Both the position numbers and the translations under genes were made by a program. From [Clostridium] aminophilum DSM 10710 (GTDB taxonomy: Bacteria > Bacillota > Clostridia > Lachnospirales > Lachnospiraceae), in the NCBI RefSeq assembly GCF_000711825.1, contig NZ_JONJ01000015.1, positions 1-64,000 on the forward strand: a stretch of 64,000 nt of DNA, read 5' to 3'. Below, in pieces: positions 7,139 through 18,000 of this stretch (position 1 is its first letter; every line of letters starts with the position of its first letter). The notes under the pieces were generated by a model, which saw nothing but the letters and a program-made list of their open reading frames with translations, made no database searches and was not told the origin of the DNA.

Positions 7139-9088
7139 ATGATCAGAGCCACTTTTGCGGGATTTACCTCTGCACTGAGTGCAATGCAGTCGAATTCCAA
7201 AAAATTAGATGTAACAAGCCAGAACCTTGCAAACATGAACGTGGAAGGATATACACGTCAGAAACTGCAGACTTCGAGCTTGAACTACGAAAACCCGACT
7301 TCCTTTTATATGAATGAGAACGATATCAACGTAGGCTTCGGTGTTTCCATGGACGGAATCACCCAGATGCGTGATCAGTTCCTTGATAAACAGTACCGCT
7401 CACAGAATGCCATCACAGAATACAACAACACCATCGCGACATCGGAGAAATCCATCGCGACCCTGCTTGATGAGACCAACGTGGATGGTATCCGCAAAGC
7501 ATTCGACGGTATTCAGACGGCGCTCACCAGCATGCAGGATCCGTCCAAAGTCAACGATTCTGTCTATGAGGCGCAGCTTCGTTCCAGTGTGGAAGCCACA
7601 ACCAATCTTCTGAACAATGCCGCACGCGAGATTGAGCTCGCCGAAGCAAACGAGTTCCACAAGATCGACGGAACCGGCACCAGTGAGAACGGCGCCATTC
7701 AGAATGTCAACCGTCTTCTTCAGGAGATCGGTGATCTGAATATCAAGATCAAAGAAAACCAGATTCTGAATAACAGCGCGCTGGAGATGATGGATCAGCG
7801 AAATCTGAAACTCGATGAGCTTTCCAAGATCATTCCGATCCGTGTCTCCTCTTTCTACGAGCATGATGAGGTACCGACGGACCCGGAACTGCTCGCACAG
7901 TATCCGGACGGCCGCAACCTCGGCCTTGCCTATGATAAGGAAGGCCGCACGGTCGGCAAGTCCAACTATCCGGAGGACATCCGTGTCGAGCTGGTCTACA
8001 CCGCTCAGGTTACGGATTCGAACGGAACGGTTACACAGGAAACCCGCTACATGACGCTGGTCAACGGTTCTCTGAAGGGAACCGACGGCAAAAACTATGG
8101 AAGCGTCGGTCTTGCCAGCGATGCCTATACCGAGGACAATCCGCTGAATACGGCGGTTCGCTTCACCGGCGTCCAGAATGCGTCAAACCATCACTTCAAC
8201 AATATGACCGATGCCGAGAAGACCGCGGTTCCGGATTCCGCAAGTTCCGAAAAGGGCGAGGATGTCCGGATGCGTCTCGGTTCCGGCTCCCTTCAGGCAA
8301 GCATGGATATGCTCGCCGAGGCCCGCAACCTGACCGCGGATGCACTTGCGGACGGCGGAGATCCTCTGAGAGATCCGACCGGTCTGAAAGAAGGCACATA
8401 CTACGGATACGATTATTATATGAAGCGTCTGGATCTTCTGGCAAACACCTTTGCCGAGAAGCTGAATGTCGCAAACTATCAGGGTACCAACGCCGTGCAG
8501 AATGCGGATCACTCCTATACGAGACCGAGCGATGCGCAGGCAGTCGCGGATTACCGCAATTCCAGCAGCGCGGATAAAGTCATCGATGCGAGTGACGACA
8601 ATGCGGTCGACGCAGACGGGAATCCGGTCGTCAACAAGTATCTTCTTCTGGTCAACCGCGGCACCGATTCGGGTTCCGACCGGCAGACCAGCAGAAATAT
8701 CACCGCAAAGAACATTACCGTCAGCGACAACTGGAGCAACGGATACACCCACATCGGAACGCAGGGTGACAATACCACTGACACGATTCTGGATATTCTT
8801 CAGTCCATGTCCGATCCGCATTCCGTCCTTCAGGGCAAGTGTTATTCGGATTACATGAACAACATTTCCACCACCCTGGCAAATGACGCAAGAGCCAACG
8901 CAAATGCAACCGCAACAAACCAGGCTGTTCTGGACGCGATCTCCTCTTCGAGAGATCAGATCTCCGGCGTCAGCATGGATGAAGAAGCCGCAAACATGAT
9001 GACCTATGTTTCATCCTACAACGCAGCTGCAAAGCTGATGACCACACTGGATGAAATGCTTCAGACTCTGCTTGCAATCAAAGGCTAA
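7139..9088 (+). CDS. flgK: Flagellar hook-associated protein 1 FlgK
   Basis: FlgK forms the first hook-filament junction ring. The N-terminus (FAGFTSALSAMQSNSKKLDVTSQNLANMNVEGYTRQ) is the conserved flagellar rod/hook domain, and the C-terminus (GVSMDEEAANMMTYVSSYNAAAKLMTTLDEML) is the matching D0 helix. At 649 aa it is longer than Bacillus or E. coli FlgK (about 510-550), with the extra length in the variable middle, which is Asp/Asn-rich and surface exposed. It is followed by flgL after 19 nt. Confidence 0.96.
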   Translation: MIRATFAGFTSALSAMQSNSKKLDVTSQNLANMNVEGYTRQKLQTSSLNYENPTSFYMNENDINVGFGVSMDGITQMRDQFLDKQYRSQNAITEYNNTIATSEKSIATLLDETNVDGIRKAFDGIQTALTSMQDPSKVNDSVYEAQLRSSVEATTNLLNNAAREIELAEANEFHKIDGTGTSENGAIQNVNRLLQEIGDLNIKIKENQILNNSALEMMDQRNLKLDELSKIIPIRVSSFYEHDEVPTDPELLAQYPDGRNLGLAYDKEGRTVGKSNYPEDIRVELVYTAQVTDSNGTVTQETRYMTLVNGSLKGTDGKNYGSVGLASDAYTEDNPLNTAVRFTGVQNASNHHFNNMTDAEKTAVPDSASSEKGEDVRMRLGSGSLQASMDMLAEARNLTADALADGGDPLRDPTGLKEGTYYGYDYYMKRLDLLANTFAEKLNVANYQGTNAVQNADHSYTRPSDAQAVADYRNSSSADKVIDASDDNAVDADGNPVVNKYLLLVNRGTDSGSDRQTSRNITAKNITVSDNWSNGYTHIGTQGDNTTDTILDILQSMSDPHSVLQGKCYSDYMNNISTTLANDARANANATATNQAVLDAISSSRDQISGVSMDEEAANMMTYVSSYNAAAKLMTTLDEMLQTLLAIKG

Positions 9089-9107
9089 ATCGAAAAGAGG
9101 TTAAACT

Positions 9108-10421
9108 ATGGGAATCAGAGTTACCAGCGGAACTTTTTACAAACAGTACGCTCAGACCGTTCAGAAACTGAAAGCGGAATATAACCACTCGATGGAACAG
9201 GTTTCCAGCGGTCAGAAGTTCTCCAGCGCACAGGAAGATCCGCTCTCCTACTACGCCGGAAAAAAGCTTGACAATCTGTACATGGACGCGGATGCAAAGG
9301 ATACGGTATCCGAGTCTGTCAAGAACCGTCTTTATCAGCAGGAATCCGGTGCACGCGCAATCCAGGAAGAGATGCGGAATATCAACACCAAACTCTCTTT
9401 CATCAATAATGATTCCGGCAACACGGATCCTTCTGCCGTAAACACGGTCATCAACGAGTTCAAGACAAGATCGCAGACCATTGTCAACGATATGAACGCG
9501 ACCTACGAGAACTATTATGTATACGGCGGAAACGACCTTACCACCTATCCGTTCCAGCTGGATGCTTCCGGCAATACCTTCACGTTCAACCACATTTTCC
9601 CGGGCGATACCGCGGCATCCAAGATGGAAATGACGCTGGTACGCGGAGATCATATCAACAAGGACGACTACATGGTATCAGACGGTAACGGCGGTATGGT
9701 GCTGGATGAAGATGCCTATAACGAGGCATATGAGAAGACCGACGGCGGATACAGCTACAGTCTGGAATACAAGGTAACCTACGCTGACGGCTCGGAGGCA
9801 ACCGGCCGTGATGCGATGACCACGATTCTTCGCGCCATGTCCGAGCAGGGACATGTGGATCTCGGCTACGGCGATATCCGTGTGCGCGATACACTCCTTG
9901 ACACGAACAGCGGCGGTCTCAATATGCTGACCGGCATCACATCCAATCAGGTGCGCAAACTGGCCAATATTGATTCCGCAACCGGCCATATCACCGGTTT
10001 CCAGGATACCGCATACGACAATCTGGACAAGTATCTGATGGATTCACCGATCTTCCTGACGGCCAAAGCGGTTTATACAACCTCCGATTATTGCGCAAAG
10101 CTCGAAGAGCACGGCAATTCCAACGAAGTCCGTTCCGATATGCATCACGCTCTCGGCAACATCCTCGGAAAATGGCAGGAATCCGAAAACCGTGTCAGCA
10201 ATACCTACCGTGAGTCCGGTGTCCGCTACGCGCTCCTTGAGAACACGCAGAAAAGCCTGCAGCTGAAGATGGACACCTACCAGGATGAATACGATGACCG
10301 TATGGGAATCGATCCGTACGAGGCCATCGCGAAGATGTACTCCGATCAGTATGCCTACAACGCGGCAATGCAGGTTGGATCCAAGATCATGCAGAACTCT
10401 CTGTTCGATTTTGTAAAGTAA
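9108..10421 (+). CDS. flgL: Flagellar hook-associated protein 3 FlgL
   Basis: FlgL is the second junction protein, related to flagellin. The N-terminus MGIRVTSGTFYKQYAQTVQ followed by EQVSSGQKFSSAQEDPLSYYAGKKL is typical, and the C-terminal helix (YAYNAAMQVGSKIMQNSLFDFV) completes D0. It has 437 aa, longer than the usual about 300, with insertions in the middle. It has an AGAGG ribosome binding site and lies in the flgK operon, 63 nt before fliW. Confidence 0.94.
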   Translation: MGIRVTSGTFYKQYAQTVQKLKAEYNHSMEQVSSGQKFSSAQEDPLSYYAGKKLDNLYMDADAKDTVSESVKNRLYQQESGARAIQEEMRNINTKLSFINNDSGNTDPSAVNTVINEFKTRSQTIVNDMNATYENYYVYGGNDLTTYPFQLDASGNTFTFNHIFPGDTAASKMEMTLVRGDHINKDDYMVSDGNGGMVLDEDAYNEAYEKTDGGYSYSLEYKVTYADGSEATGRDAMTTILRAMSEQGHVDLGYGDIRVRDTLLDTNSGGLNMLTGITSNQVRKLANIDSATGHITGFQDTAYDNLDKYLMDSPIFLTAKAVYTTSDYCAKLEEHGNSNEVRSDMHHALGNILGKWQESENRVSNTYRESGVRYALLENTQKSLQLKMDTYQDEYDDRMGIDPYEAIAKMYSDQYAYNAAMQVGSKIMQNSLFDFVK

Positions 10422-10484
10422 AAGCTGATAAATGAAACTTTGTAACGTTTGATTTTTCACTGCTTATGATGCGAGGTACACAGA

Positions 10485-10940
10485 ATGCTTACACTTAAAA
10501 CCAGAGACTACGGAACCGTTGAATATGAAGAGAGTGATGTGCTGAATTTCCCGGACGGCCTGTTCGGATTCACCGAGTGCAAACATTTCATTCCTCTGTG
10601 CCTGGAAGAAGGCGAAGACAACTCCATCCTTCTTCTTCAGTCGATTGAGCTGCCGGAAATTGCCTTTGTGGTTATCAATCCGTTCGTCCTTGAGCCGGAT
10701 TACGCACCGGTTCTTCGCCACGAAGAGCTCAACTATCTTCAGGTTTCTTCCGAGAATGAGCTTAGCTTTTATGTCATCTGTGTTCTTCATGAGGATTATC
10801 TGGACAATACTGTCAATCTGAAGTGTCCGATCATCCTGAACCCGACAACCCGTACCGGCATGCAGGTTATCCTGAGTGACTCACCGTATGAGTTCCGCCA
10901 CCGTGTCGGCGATTTCTCCGCTCTTCTGGAGAACAAATAA
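10485..10940 (+). CDS. fliW: Flagellar assembly factor FliW
   Basis: FliW binds either flagellin or CsrA. When flagellin is used up by secretion, free FliW sequesters CsrA and lets flagellin be translated. The 151-aa protein shows the family core: FPDGLFGFTECKHFIPL near the start, FVVINPFVLEPDY, then ELSFYVICVLHED and NLKCPIILNPTTRTGMQVIL. It lies 27 nt before csrA, the standard arrangement. Confidence 0.96.
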   Translation: MLTLKTRDYGTVEYEESDVLNFPDGLFGFTECKHFIPLCLEEGEDNSILLLQSIELPEIAFVVINPFVLEPDYAPVLRHEELNYLQVSSENELSFYVICVLHEDYLDNTVNLKCPIILNPTTRTGMQVILSDSPYEFRHRVGDFSALLENK

Positions 10941-10967
10941 CGCAGAAAGGCTTCGAGGTATAAGAAA

Positions 10968-11237
10968 ATGCTCATTTTAAGACGCAAAAAGAATGAAAGT
11001 ATCCTGATTGGCAAAGATATTCGTATCACCGTTGTTGAATCAGCAGCGGATGGTGTGCGTCTGGCGATTGACGCTCCGCGGCAGGTCTCCATCATCCGTG
11101 AGGAGTTGTCGAACGCTGAGGCGATCAATCGAGAGGCAATTTCTTCCAATGCCACTTCTGTTGATCAGATGATCCGGAGGATCTCCTCTCTTCGCCAGAA
11201 CAACGAAGCAGACCAGGAATCAACCGGAGAAAAATGA
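10968..11237 (+). CDS. csrA: Translational regulator CsrA
   Basis: RNA-binding regulator that acts as a dimer on GGA motifs. The first about 55 residues (MLILRRKKNESILIGKDI, then RLAIDAPRQVSIIREEL) are the canonical CsrA beta structure with R44-equivalent RNA contacts retained. The 89-aa length includes a Firmicutes-type C-terminal tail. The flagellin leader at 559-594 has a consensus CsrA site, the probable target. A strong terminator follows the stop. Confidence 0.96.
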   Translation: MLILRRKKNESILIGKDIRITVVESAADGVRLAIDAPRQVSIIREELSNAEAINREAISSNATSVDQMIRRISSLRQNNEADQESTGEK

Positions 11238-11250
11238 TTACCAACCTGAA

Positions 11251-11287
11251 ACGGGCAGAACGCCGAAACGTTCTGCCCGTTTTTTTG
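11251..11287 (+). terminator. Intrinsic terminator after csrA
   Basis: ACGGGCAGAACG (11251-11262) pairs perfectly with CGTTCTGCCCGT (11269-11280) and is followed by seven T. Confidence 0.92.
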
Positions 11288-11362
11288 TGCCATAGAAGTA
11301 TGGCAATGACGAGACGGGAGTAGTCCCTCCTTCAAGTATGGCCTTAACGCTTCCTGACAGCA

Positions 11363-11405
11363 AAAACGAGGCGAAACCCGAACATCGGATTTCGCCTCGT
11401 TTTCT
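11363..11405 (-). terminator. Terminator of the chemoreceptor gene (bidirectional)
   Basis: AAAACGAGGCGAAA (11363-11376) pairs with TTTCGCCTCGTTTT (11390-11403), with a further CCGA/TCGG pair inside. The A/T flanks allow it to work on both strands. Confidence 0.85.
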
Positions 11406-11470
11406 GTTTTTCTGTTGATAAGGAAGAGTTCTATATCTCACCGGATTCCGGAGAAGATCTGTCTCAAAAC

Positions 11471-13243
11471 TTATCTCAGTGTGAACTTGCTTACTTCCTG
11501 ATCCAGCGCCTGTGCCTGTCTGGTCAGCTGTTCGCTTGCCGCCGCACTCTCTTCTGCGGTTGCCGCATTTGTCTGTACAACGGAAGAGATCTGATCGATA
11601 CCGGTCTTGATTCCATTGATCGACTCCTGCTGCTTGTCGCTCGCTGCGCTGATCGACTCGATCAGTTCTACAACCTTCTCGGTCGCATCCTTGGTTTCCA
11701 TCAGGTACTGTGCGGTCTTTTCGGTCATCTCGGAACCTCTCTCCACCGCCTCGATCGTCTGATTGATCAGGTTGGAAGTATCCGCTGCCGCATCGGCAGA
11801 CTTGCCGGCAAGATTTCTTACCTCGCCTGCAACAACCGCAAATCCCTTTCCTGCTTCTCCTGCGCGCGCCGCCTCAACCGCCGCGTTGAGCGCCAGAATA
11901 TTGGTCTGGAACGCGATATCATCGATGGTCTTGATGATTCCGTTGATCTTTTTGGATTTATCAGTGATCTCCGTCATAGCGTCACGGAGATTCTGCATCT
12001 GCTCGTTGCTGACAAGAATCTGTTTTTCTGCTGTCTTCGCTCTGCTGCGGGCCTCTCTTGCACTGTCCGCAGTCCGGCTGGTTGCGTCATTGACATCGGT
12101 TACCTCAGCAGAGAGTTCCTCGATGGAACTTGCCTGCTCGGTCGCGCCCTGTGCCAGATTCTGCGCGCCGTCCGATACCTGAGATGCACCGCTGTCTACC
12201 ATGTGCGCCGACTCACGAATGGAGCCGATTACGGTATTCAGGTTCTCCAGAAGTTCATCCGTATTATCCTTCAGTTTCGCAAACTGACCGGTATATTCCT
12301 TCTTCAGTTCCACATCCAGATTGCCGTGTGCAATCTTCGAAAGAACTTCGGAGATCTCATCGATATAACCCTGATAATTCTGAAGCTGCTCCACTGTTCT
12401 GGAGAATGCCTTCGCAAGAACGCCAACCTCATTTTTGGAATTTTCCTTCAGACTGACATTGAAATCGCCGTCTGCGATCCGCTCTGCCGCCGCAGTCACT
12501 CTCTGAATCGGATTTACGATCATGTTGCCGATCGCCATGGAGATAACCGTCAGCACAACAAACAGAATGATAAGGAAGACAATCATAATTCCAATGATAC
12601 TCTTAATTGCCGCATTTGCAGTCTCATCGTATACCGCCTGATCCGCATCGATGTCATCGATCCATACGCCGGTTCCGACAACCCACTGATACGGCTCGAA
12701 AGCCTTGGTATAATTCCGCTTCGGAAGCGGAGTGGTCTCATTCGGCTTTGCAAAGGAAAGATCGGTAAATCCGCCATCTGCCTGCTTTCCGTTCTGGATC
12801 ATGAGCTGAATGAATTTGACGCCGTTCGGGTCCGTTGAATCCCAGCGGGATTTTCCCTCGGTATCACGTCCCAGAAGAACCACATTTGTGCCGTCATATG
12901 TATCGATCCAGAAATAGCCGCTGCCGTTATCGTAACGCATCTGACGCACCAGATTCGCCGCCTGCTCCTTCGCCTCATACTCGCTCAGAAGCCCGGCTTT
13001 CTGCTGTTCATAGACGCTGTTGATCACACTGAGCGCAATCTCTGTCTCCTGTCTCAGCTTCTCCTCTACATCCTTTTCCAGACGGCTGCGATAAGCTGCA
13101 GATTGATCTTTGTTGTTCTGAATTGTCCTGAAAAGTGAAAATGAAGCCGTTCCGATTCCGGTAATGAGCGCTGTCGCCAGAAGAATCAGAATGATTGTCA
13201 CTTTCAATGAGTGAATTCCCAGTTTTGTCGATTGTCTTTCCAT
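11471..13243 (-). CDS. Methyl-accepting chemotaxis protein with a Cache sensor
   Basis: Transmembrane chemoreceptor that signals to CheA/CheW. Order of parts: short cytoplasmic N-terminus, membrane segment about 14-36, extracellular Cache domain about 45-195 (motifs [13 protein letters not shown] and [16 protein letters not shown], typical of single Cache type 2), second membrane segment about 213-236, HAMP, and the methyl-accepting signalling domain with the hairpin tip [22 protein letters not shown]. It lacks the C-terminal CheR/CheB pentapeptide. A sigma-28-type promoter lies upstream, which ties it to the motility regulon. The ligand cannot be told; Cache domains of this type often bind small organic acids. 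Confidence 0.95.
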   Translation of the reverse strand: MERQSTKLGIHSLKVTIILILLATALITGIGTASFSLFRTIQNNKDQSAAYRSRLEKDVEEKLRQETEIALSVINSVYEQQKAGLLSEYEAKEQAANLVRQMRYDNGSGYFWIDTYDGTNVVLLGRDTEGKSRWDSTDPNGVKFIQLMIQNGKQADGGFTDLSFAKPNETTPLPKRNYTKAFEPYQWVVGTGVWIDDIDADQAVYDETANAAIKSIIGIMIVFLIILFVVLTVISMAIGNMIVNPIQRVTAAAERIADGDFNVSLKENSKNEVGVLAKAFSRTVEQLQNYQGYIDEISEVLSKIAHGNLDVELKKEYTGQFAKLKDNTDELLENLNTVIGSIRESAHMVDSGASQVSDGAQNLAQGATEQASSIEELSAEVTDVNDATSRTADSAREARSRAKTAEKQILVSNEQMQNLRDAMTEITDKSKKINGIIKTIDDIAFQTNILALNAAVEAARAGEAGKGFAVVAGEVRNLAGKSADAAADTSNLINQTIEAVERGSEMTEKTAQYLMETKDATEKVVELIESISAASDKQQESINGIKTGIDQISSVVQTNAATAEESAAASEQLTRQAQALDQEVSKFTLR

Positions 13244-13310
13244 AAACTATTCTCCTATTCCTTGGTTAAATGGCACAAAAATAACAGGCATAATGGATAT
13301 TCTACTGACA

Positions 13311-13337
13311 TCATCGACGAAATCAGGAAAACAATAA
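13311..13337 (-). promoter_or_regulatory. Sigma-28-type promoter of the chemoreceptor
   Basis: Minus strand: TTAT at 13334-13337, 15-nt spacer, GTCGATGA at 13311-13318. This is almost the same as the flagellin promoter (GCCGATGA, same -35 and spacing). Confidence 0.6.
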
Positions 13338-13388
13338 TACTGAATTCTATGTAATTTATTGAATGATTGATACACGGGGAGAAACGTT

Positions 13389-14891
13389 TTATTTTATGTC
13401 ATACTTCATCTCAAACTCCCCATACGGAATCACAACTTCCGGAAATCCCTCCGACTCTGCCGCGATCTGTCCCGGTTCAAAGAAGAAACCGATTCCCCGA
13501 TCCGTCAGAAAGAACGGAGAATCCAGACTGATCGAATCGGCCACGGTATGCTCCAGCGCCTCCGGTGACTCATAGGCAAAATTGGACTGCTCCGCTTTCT
13601 TCCGGAATGCTTCGCCGACCATCCGCTGAATCTGTTCCACCGGAGTCCCGGTAATATCGTTCAGGGAAAGCAGTTTTCCGCTCTCTCTGTCAAAGGTGAA
13701 ATACCGCTTTCTCCGGGAAACCCTTTCCGCATTCCACTCATACCGGTCTCCCTCCACACAGAGGATATTTTCCCGATCCAGAGAAATACCTCTGGTTCCG
13801 CTGAACCGCCAGGTGATCACCGCCGGATGGTCGTAAGAAACCGGCATCTTTGCCATCTCTTCGCCCTGTTCCTTCGCTTCCCGGATAATCTCCTGCTGAA
13901 CACTCCCCATGGTTTCCGTCATGCGTTTTGCCGCATCGCTGTCTCCATCGAACTCAATCGTTTCTATATAGTAGCAAAGCAGTGCCGCATCCGGATTGGT
14001 CACCGATGAATCACCGGATTCCGTCTCCACGCCTTCCGTCTGTTCCTTTTTCGCCCGGTTCAGCTGCTCCTGGTAAGCGATCGGATCCGCCGCACGCGCT
14101 TCCCCGATCTCCGCGCTCATCTTTCCAACCGTATTCATAACGGACGTTTCCACCGGTGTCTCCGAGAGTTCCGGTGCTCTCGCGCCCTCCGCCGTCAGCT
14201 TCGCTGTTGCGGCATAGATCGCGCCGTCCCTTGCAGTATAATAATGGCAGAGATTACCATCGATCACGAATTCCGTCAGATCCTGTTTCATTTCGGACAT
14301 ACCGGCCCCCTGCGCCGCAAAGCCGATCTCAACCGGGAATCCATCCGCATTGTCCGTTCCGTTTGCGGCCGCACGGTAAAACCTCACCGCCTTTTCGTCC
14401 GCCGCTTCTCCGCACAGCGCATAATAGACATATCCGTCCTTCTCCGCGCGGACAATCGGGAACCGGTCTGCGTGAAACACCTCCGTTTTTTCAAGCGTCT
14501 CCGGATCATATGCGCTGCACACGGAACGCCCCGCGGCATCCATCGTTACATAGTAAAAATGTTCCCGGAAAAATGTCGCCATTCCGGCATTGGTCAGTCC
14601 TTCGGCCTCACGCACTTCTGTGCCGTCCGGCTTGCTGACCGCAATCACGCCGGTTTCTTCCTTAACCAGCGGAAGATAACCAAGCTCCTTCGCACAGTCG
14701 TCCGCCGAACGGTCACTCGCCATACGATAGCCTTCCGGCACCGTGGCCTGCCCCTCGAACATCGTCTGCGCCGCTGCATCGGCGGTCGGCTCCTCCGGAG
14801 CTTTTTTCGCACAGCCGCCCGCTGCCGCAAGAGAGATTGTCAGAGCAGCCAGCATGGCCGCCCGGAACGGTTTTTTCTGTTTTTTTATCAT
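13389..14891 (-). CDS. Unknown lipoprotein
   Basis: A 500-aa protein with a clear lipoprotein signal: charged start MIKKQKKPFRA, hydrophobic run, and lipobox LAAAGGC with Cys at about residue 28, followed by KKAPEE. The mature part is soluble and contains many Asp/Glu-rich stretches, with repeated strand-like segments such as HFYYVTMDAAGRSVCSAYD and GYVYYALCGEA that suggest a beta-propeller-like or beta-rich fold in the first half. The C-terminal half ends in QIAAESEGFPEVVIPYGEFEMKY, reminiscent of the end of DUF3298/RsiV-type domains, which is tentative. No partner gene is evident. Confidence 0.85.
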   Translation of the reverse strand: MIKKQKKPFRAAMLAALTISLAAAGGCAKKAPEEPTADAAAQTMFEGQATVPEGYRMASDRSADDCAKELGYLPLVKEETGVIAVSKPDGTEVREAEGLTNAGMATFFREHFYYVTMDAAGRSVCSAYDPETLEKTEVFHADRFPIVRAEKDGYVYYALCGEAADEKAVRFYRAAANGTDNADGFPVEIGFAAQGAGMSEMKQDLTEFVIDGNLCHYYTARDGAIYAATAKLTAEGARAPELSETPVETSVMNTVGKMSAEIGEARAADPIAYQEQLNRAKKEQTEGVETESGDSSVTNPDAALLCYYIETIEFDGDSDAAKRMTETMGSVQQEIIREAKEQGEEMAKMPVSYDHPAVITWRFSGTRGISLDRENILCVEGDRYEWNAERVSRRKRYFTFDRESGKLLSLNDITGTPVEQIQRMVGEAFRKKAEQSNFAYESPEALEHTVADSISLDSPFFLTDRGIGFFFEPGQIAAESEGFPEVVIPYGEFEMKYDIK

Positions 14892-14999
14892 AATTCACTT
14901 CCTCATTCGATCTGTTTTTCATTTGTGCACCCGTCGGCCGCATGGCAACCCGGAGTAGCCGCGTGAAAAACTGTTTTCAACGCTCCGTTCGAATTTAGC

Positions 15000-15087
15000 T
15001 TTCATTTTTACATTCGTTTTATGCTTTCATTTTTGCATTCCTTTTATGCTTTCATTTTTTGCATTCGTTTTATGCTTTCATTTTATG
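15000..15087. repeat. Three and a half tandem copies of a 25-bp repeat
   Basis: Units start at 15000, 15025 and 15050, with a partial fourth at 15076. Each unit reads close to TTTCATTTTT[A/G]CATTC followed by [G/C]TTTTATGC, and the third has one extra T. The array ends a few bases before the addA stop codon and lies between addA and the lipoprotein gene. It is AT-rich in a GC-balanced region. A recent slippage expansion is the simplest explanation. Confidence 0.9.
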
Positions 15088-15094
15088 TTTCTTT

Positions 15095-18000
15095 TTATAA
15101 AACTTGCAGTTCTCCGAAACGGAACGAGTAGAGATATTTCTCCTTCACTGTTTTCCCCGATGACATGGTCAGCGCCCGCTCATACAGTGCAATCTGCGCG
15201 CGGTAATGTTCCTTCAATGCATCTGCGTCCAGCGACCGGTCTGTCTTGTAATCGAGAAGAACCCATTCGCCTTCTTCCTCAAAATACGCATCGATGATAC
15301 CCTGAATCAGGACGCGCTCGTCCGATTCACCGGTGCCGATCTCCCGGGCCGGAACGCCCATGACAAACTGACGCTCCCGGAACAGTTTCCCGTTCTCCGC
15401 CGCTCTTTTCGCCCGCTGTCCCAGCGGGGACGAAAGGAATTTCCAGATGTCTCGCGCGGACACCAGCGCCGCCTCATCTTCCGCGATCCGTCCGTCATCA
15501 ACAATTCTCCGGATTTCCATCTCCGCATCCTGTTCTGTCTCTATGTTTTCGAAACGGATCAGGCTGAGTACCCGGTGGTAGGCCGTACCGCGCACCGGTC
15601 CTCCGGTTTCTTCCGCACTCATCATAAACTGCGGCACGGTCGGAACAATCTCGTCGTCCGTCTCCTTCTGCCGAAGCTCGGATACCGAATACTTCGCATT
15701 CAGGACCGTATCCGCTTTGTGCGGGTATTCCGCCTGTCCGGCGCGTTCGAGTATGCGCCGGTATTCCGGATCCCAGATGCCGTCGTCCGGAAGCTGTTCC
15801 AGATATCTCCGGTCTTCTCCGCGGTCCCGCTGTTCATCCATCTCCCGCATGAGCTGACCGCGCGGCGTATCAAAGGAAATTTTCAGATGAGGATGTCCCT
15901 CCGAGCAGGACATCAGGATCCACTCCAGATACGTTTTCTTTTCAAGCAGTTTCGACGCCGGAATCTTTCCGTCCCGGAATCTCGTATTCATCAGCTCCTC
16001 TGCCTTTTCCCGCGCGTTTTTCAGGGAGCCGGTCAGAATGAGCTTCTCCTTTGCGCGGGTCAGTGCGACGTACAGGACGCGAAGTTCTTCTCCCTGCGCC
16101 TCCTGCATCAGCCGGCGCTTCATCACATTCTTTTTGAGGGTATTTCCCTTAATCCGGTTTTTCGTGTCCGTATAATCGGTTCCGATGCCCATATCCGCAT
16201 CGATAAGGATATTTTTTTTCAGATCCATCTGATTGAAATGCTTGCTGAGTCCCGAGACAAACACGATCGGAAATTCCAGTCCCTTGCTCTTATGGATGGT
16301 CATGATCCGGACGCAGTTCGTGACATCGACGCCGCCCGCATCTCCGAAATCAACCTCTCTCTCCCTGAGCTTCTCAATATAGCGGATGAAATGAAACACG
16401 CCGCGATAACTGGATGACTCATAAGATTTCGCCTTCTCAATCAGCAGATCCAGGTTGGCACGCCGGATCTCACCGCCCGGCATCGCCGCAGCATAGAGAT
16501 AAAATCCGGTCTCGTCATAGATCTTATGAAGGAGAACATCCAGCGAAACCTGCGGAGCAATCTCCCGAAGTTCATGAATAAGCTGTAGAATTTTCTTTAA
16601 TTTTATTGCGGTATCCGCCGGACTTATGCCGGAAATCTGTTCCGGCAGTGTCTTGTGCGGGAGAATGATGCCGGATTCGGTCCGATATTCCATCCCGAAC
16701 GACGTCGTTTTTATCGGATTTTCCTGCGGCATTATTCCGTCTTCCGTTTTGCCCGGTCCATACGCTTCGGCAAAGGATCGAACCGCGCCGTACAGTCCCT
16801 CTCCGCGGTTTCCTGCTTCCGTCCGCTTCCCGTTCTCTGCCGCGATGAGGGCAAGTTCCGTGTCGGTAATCCCGGAAAAAGGCGCGCGAAGAACACTGGC
16901 CAGCGGAATATCCTGAACCGGATTGTCAATGACCCGAAGAAGATTGATCACCGTGCTGATCTCCATCGTATCAAAGTAACCCGTCTTCTGCTCGGCCGAA
17001 ACCGCAATCCCGTGCTGTGTCAGAATCGTAGAAAAATCTTCCGCCCAGGAACTGGTCGCGCGAAGAAGAATCACGATGTCGCCGTACGATGCTCTGCGGT
17101 AGCATTTTTCATTCTTATCCCAGATCTGAAGTCCGTGATCCGGATCGGTGAGTTCCCGGATTTTTCCGGCGATCATCCCGGCTTCCAGTTCCCGTGAGGT
17201 GTAATCGACATCCTCATCCCCATCCGTTTCCGCTGCCGCTTCTGCCGCGGCTTCCGCTATCTCGGGCAGATTCTCAAGATCGGTATCCATAATCAGGAGC
17301 TCCGCGGAGAGTGACAGGGAGTCTTTTTCCGTTTTTTTCTCGAATACCGCCCCCGGATGAAGTGCCGCATCATCATTGTACTCGATGGACCCGACCTCTT
17401 TCGTCATGATCCTGCGGAAAATGTCGTTGGTCGCGTCCAACACCTCATTCCGGCTCCGGAAATTCTGATGCAGCTCAATCTTCCGGTGCATGCCGGTCTC
17501 ACCGTATGTATCGTATTTATTCATGAAGAGTTCCGGTCTCGCCAGACGGAACTTGTAAATACTCTGCTTGACGTCACCGACCATAACCACGTTCGGCTCG
17601 CCGAACCGTTCTCTGGAGAGAAACTGGATCAGCTCCTCCTGAACCAGATTGGAATCCTGGTATTCATCGACAAGTATCTCGTCAAATTCCTGCGCCATCT
17701 CATCCGCTTCCGGTCCTGGGCCGTGTTTCTCCCCGCTTCCGAGAATCTCCAGTGCAAAATGCTCGAGGTCGCCGAAATCGACGACATTTTTCTCCCGTTT
17801 TTTCCGGGCATACCGCCCGGAAAAAGCCCGGACCGCATCGAGAAGCGTCAGAATGTTCTCCCTGCCCGCTTCCATGTCGCGGAACATTTCCTCCGGGGAG
17901 GACGAAAAATACTGTTCGATCAGGGCTCTGGTCTTTTTCTTGCAGTCATCCCGGATCTTCTTTACCTGCTCCTGCTTTTCCGGATCAACCTGATCTTTGA

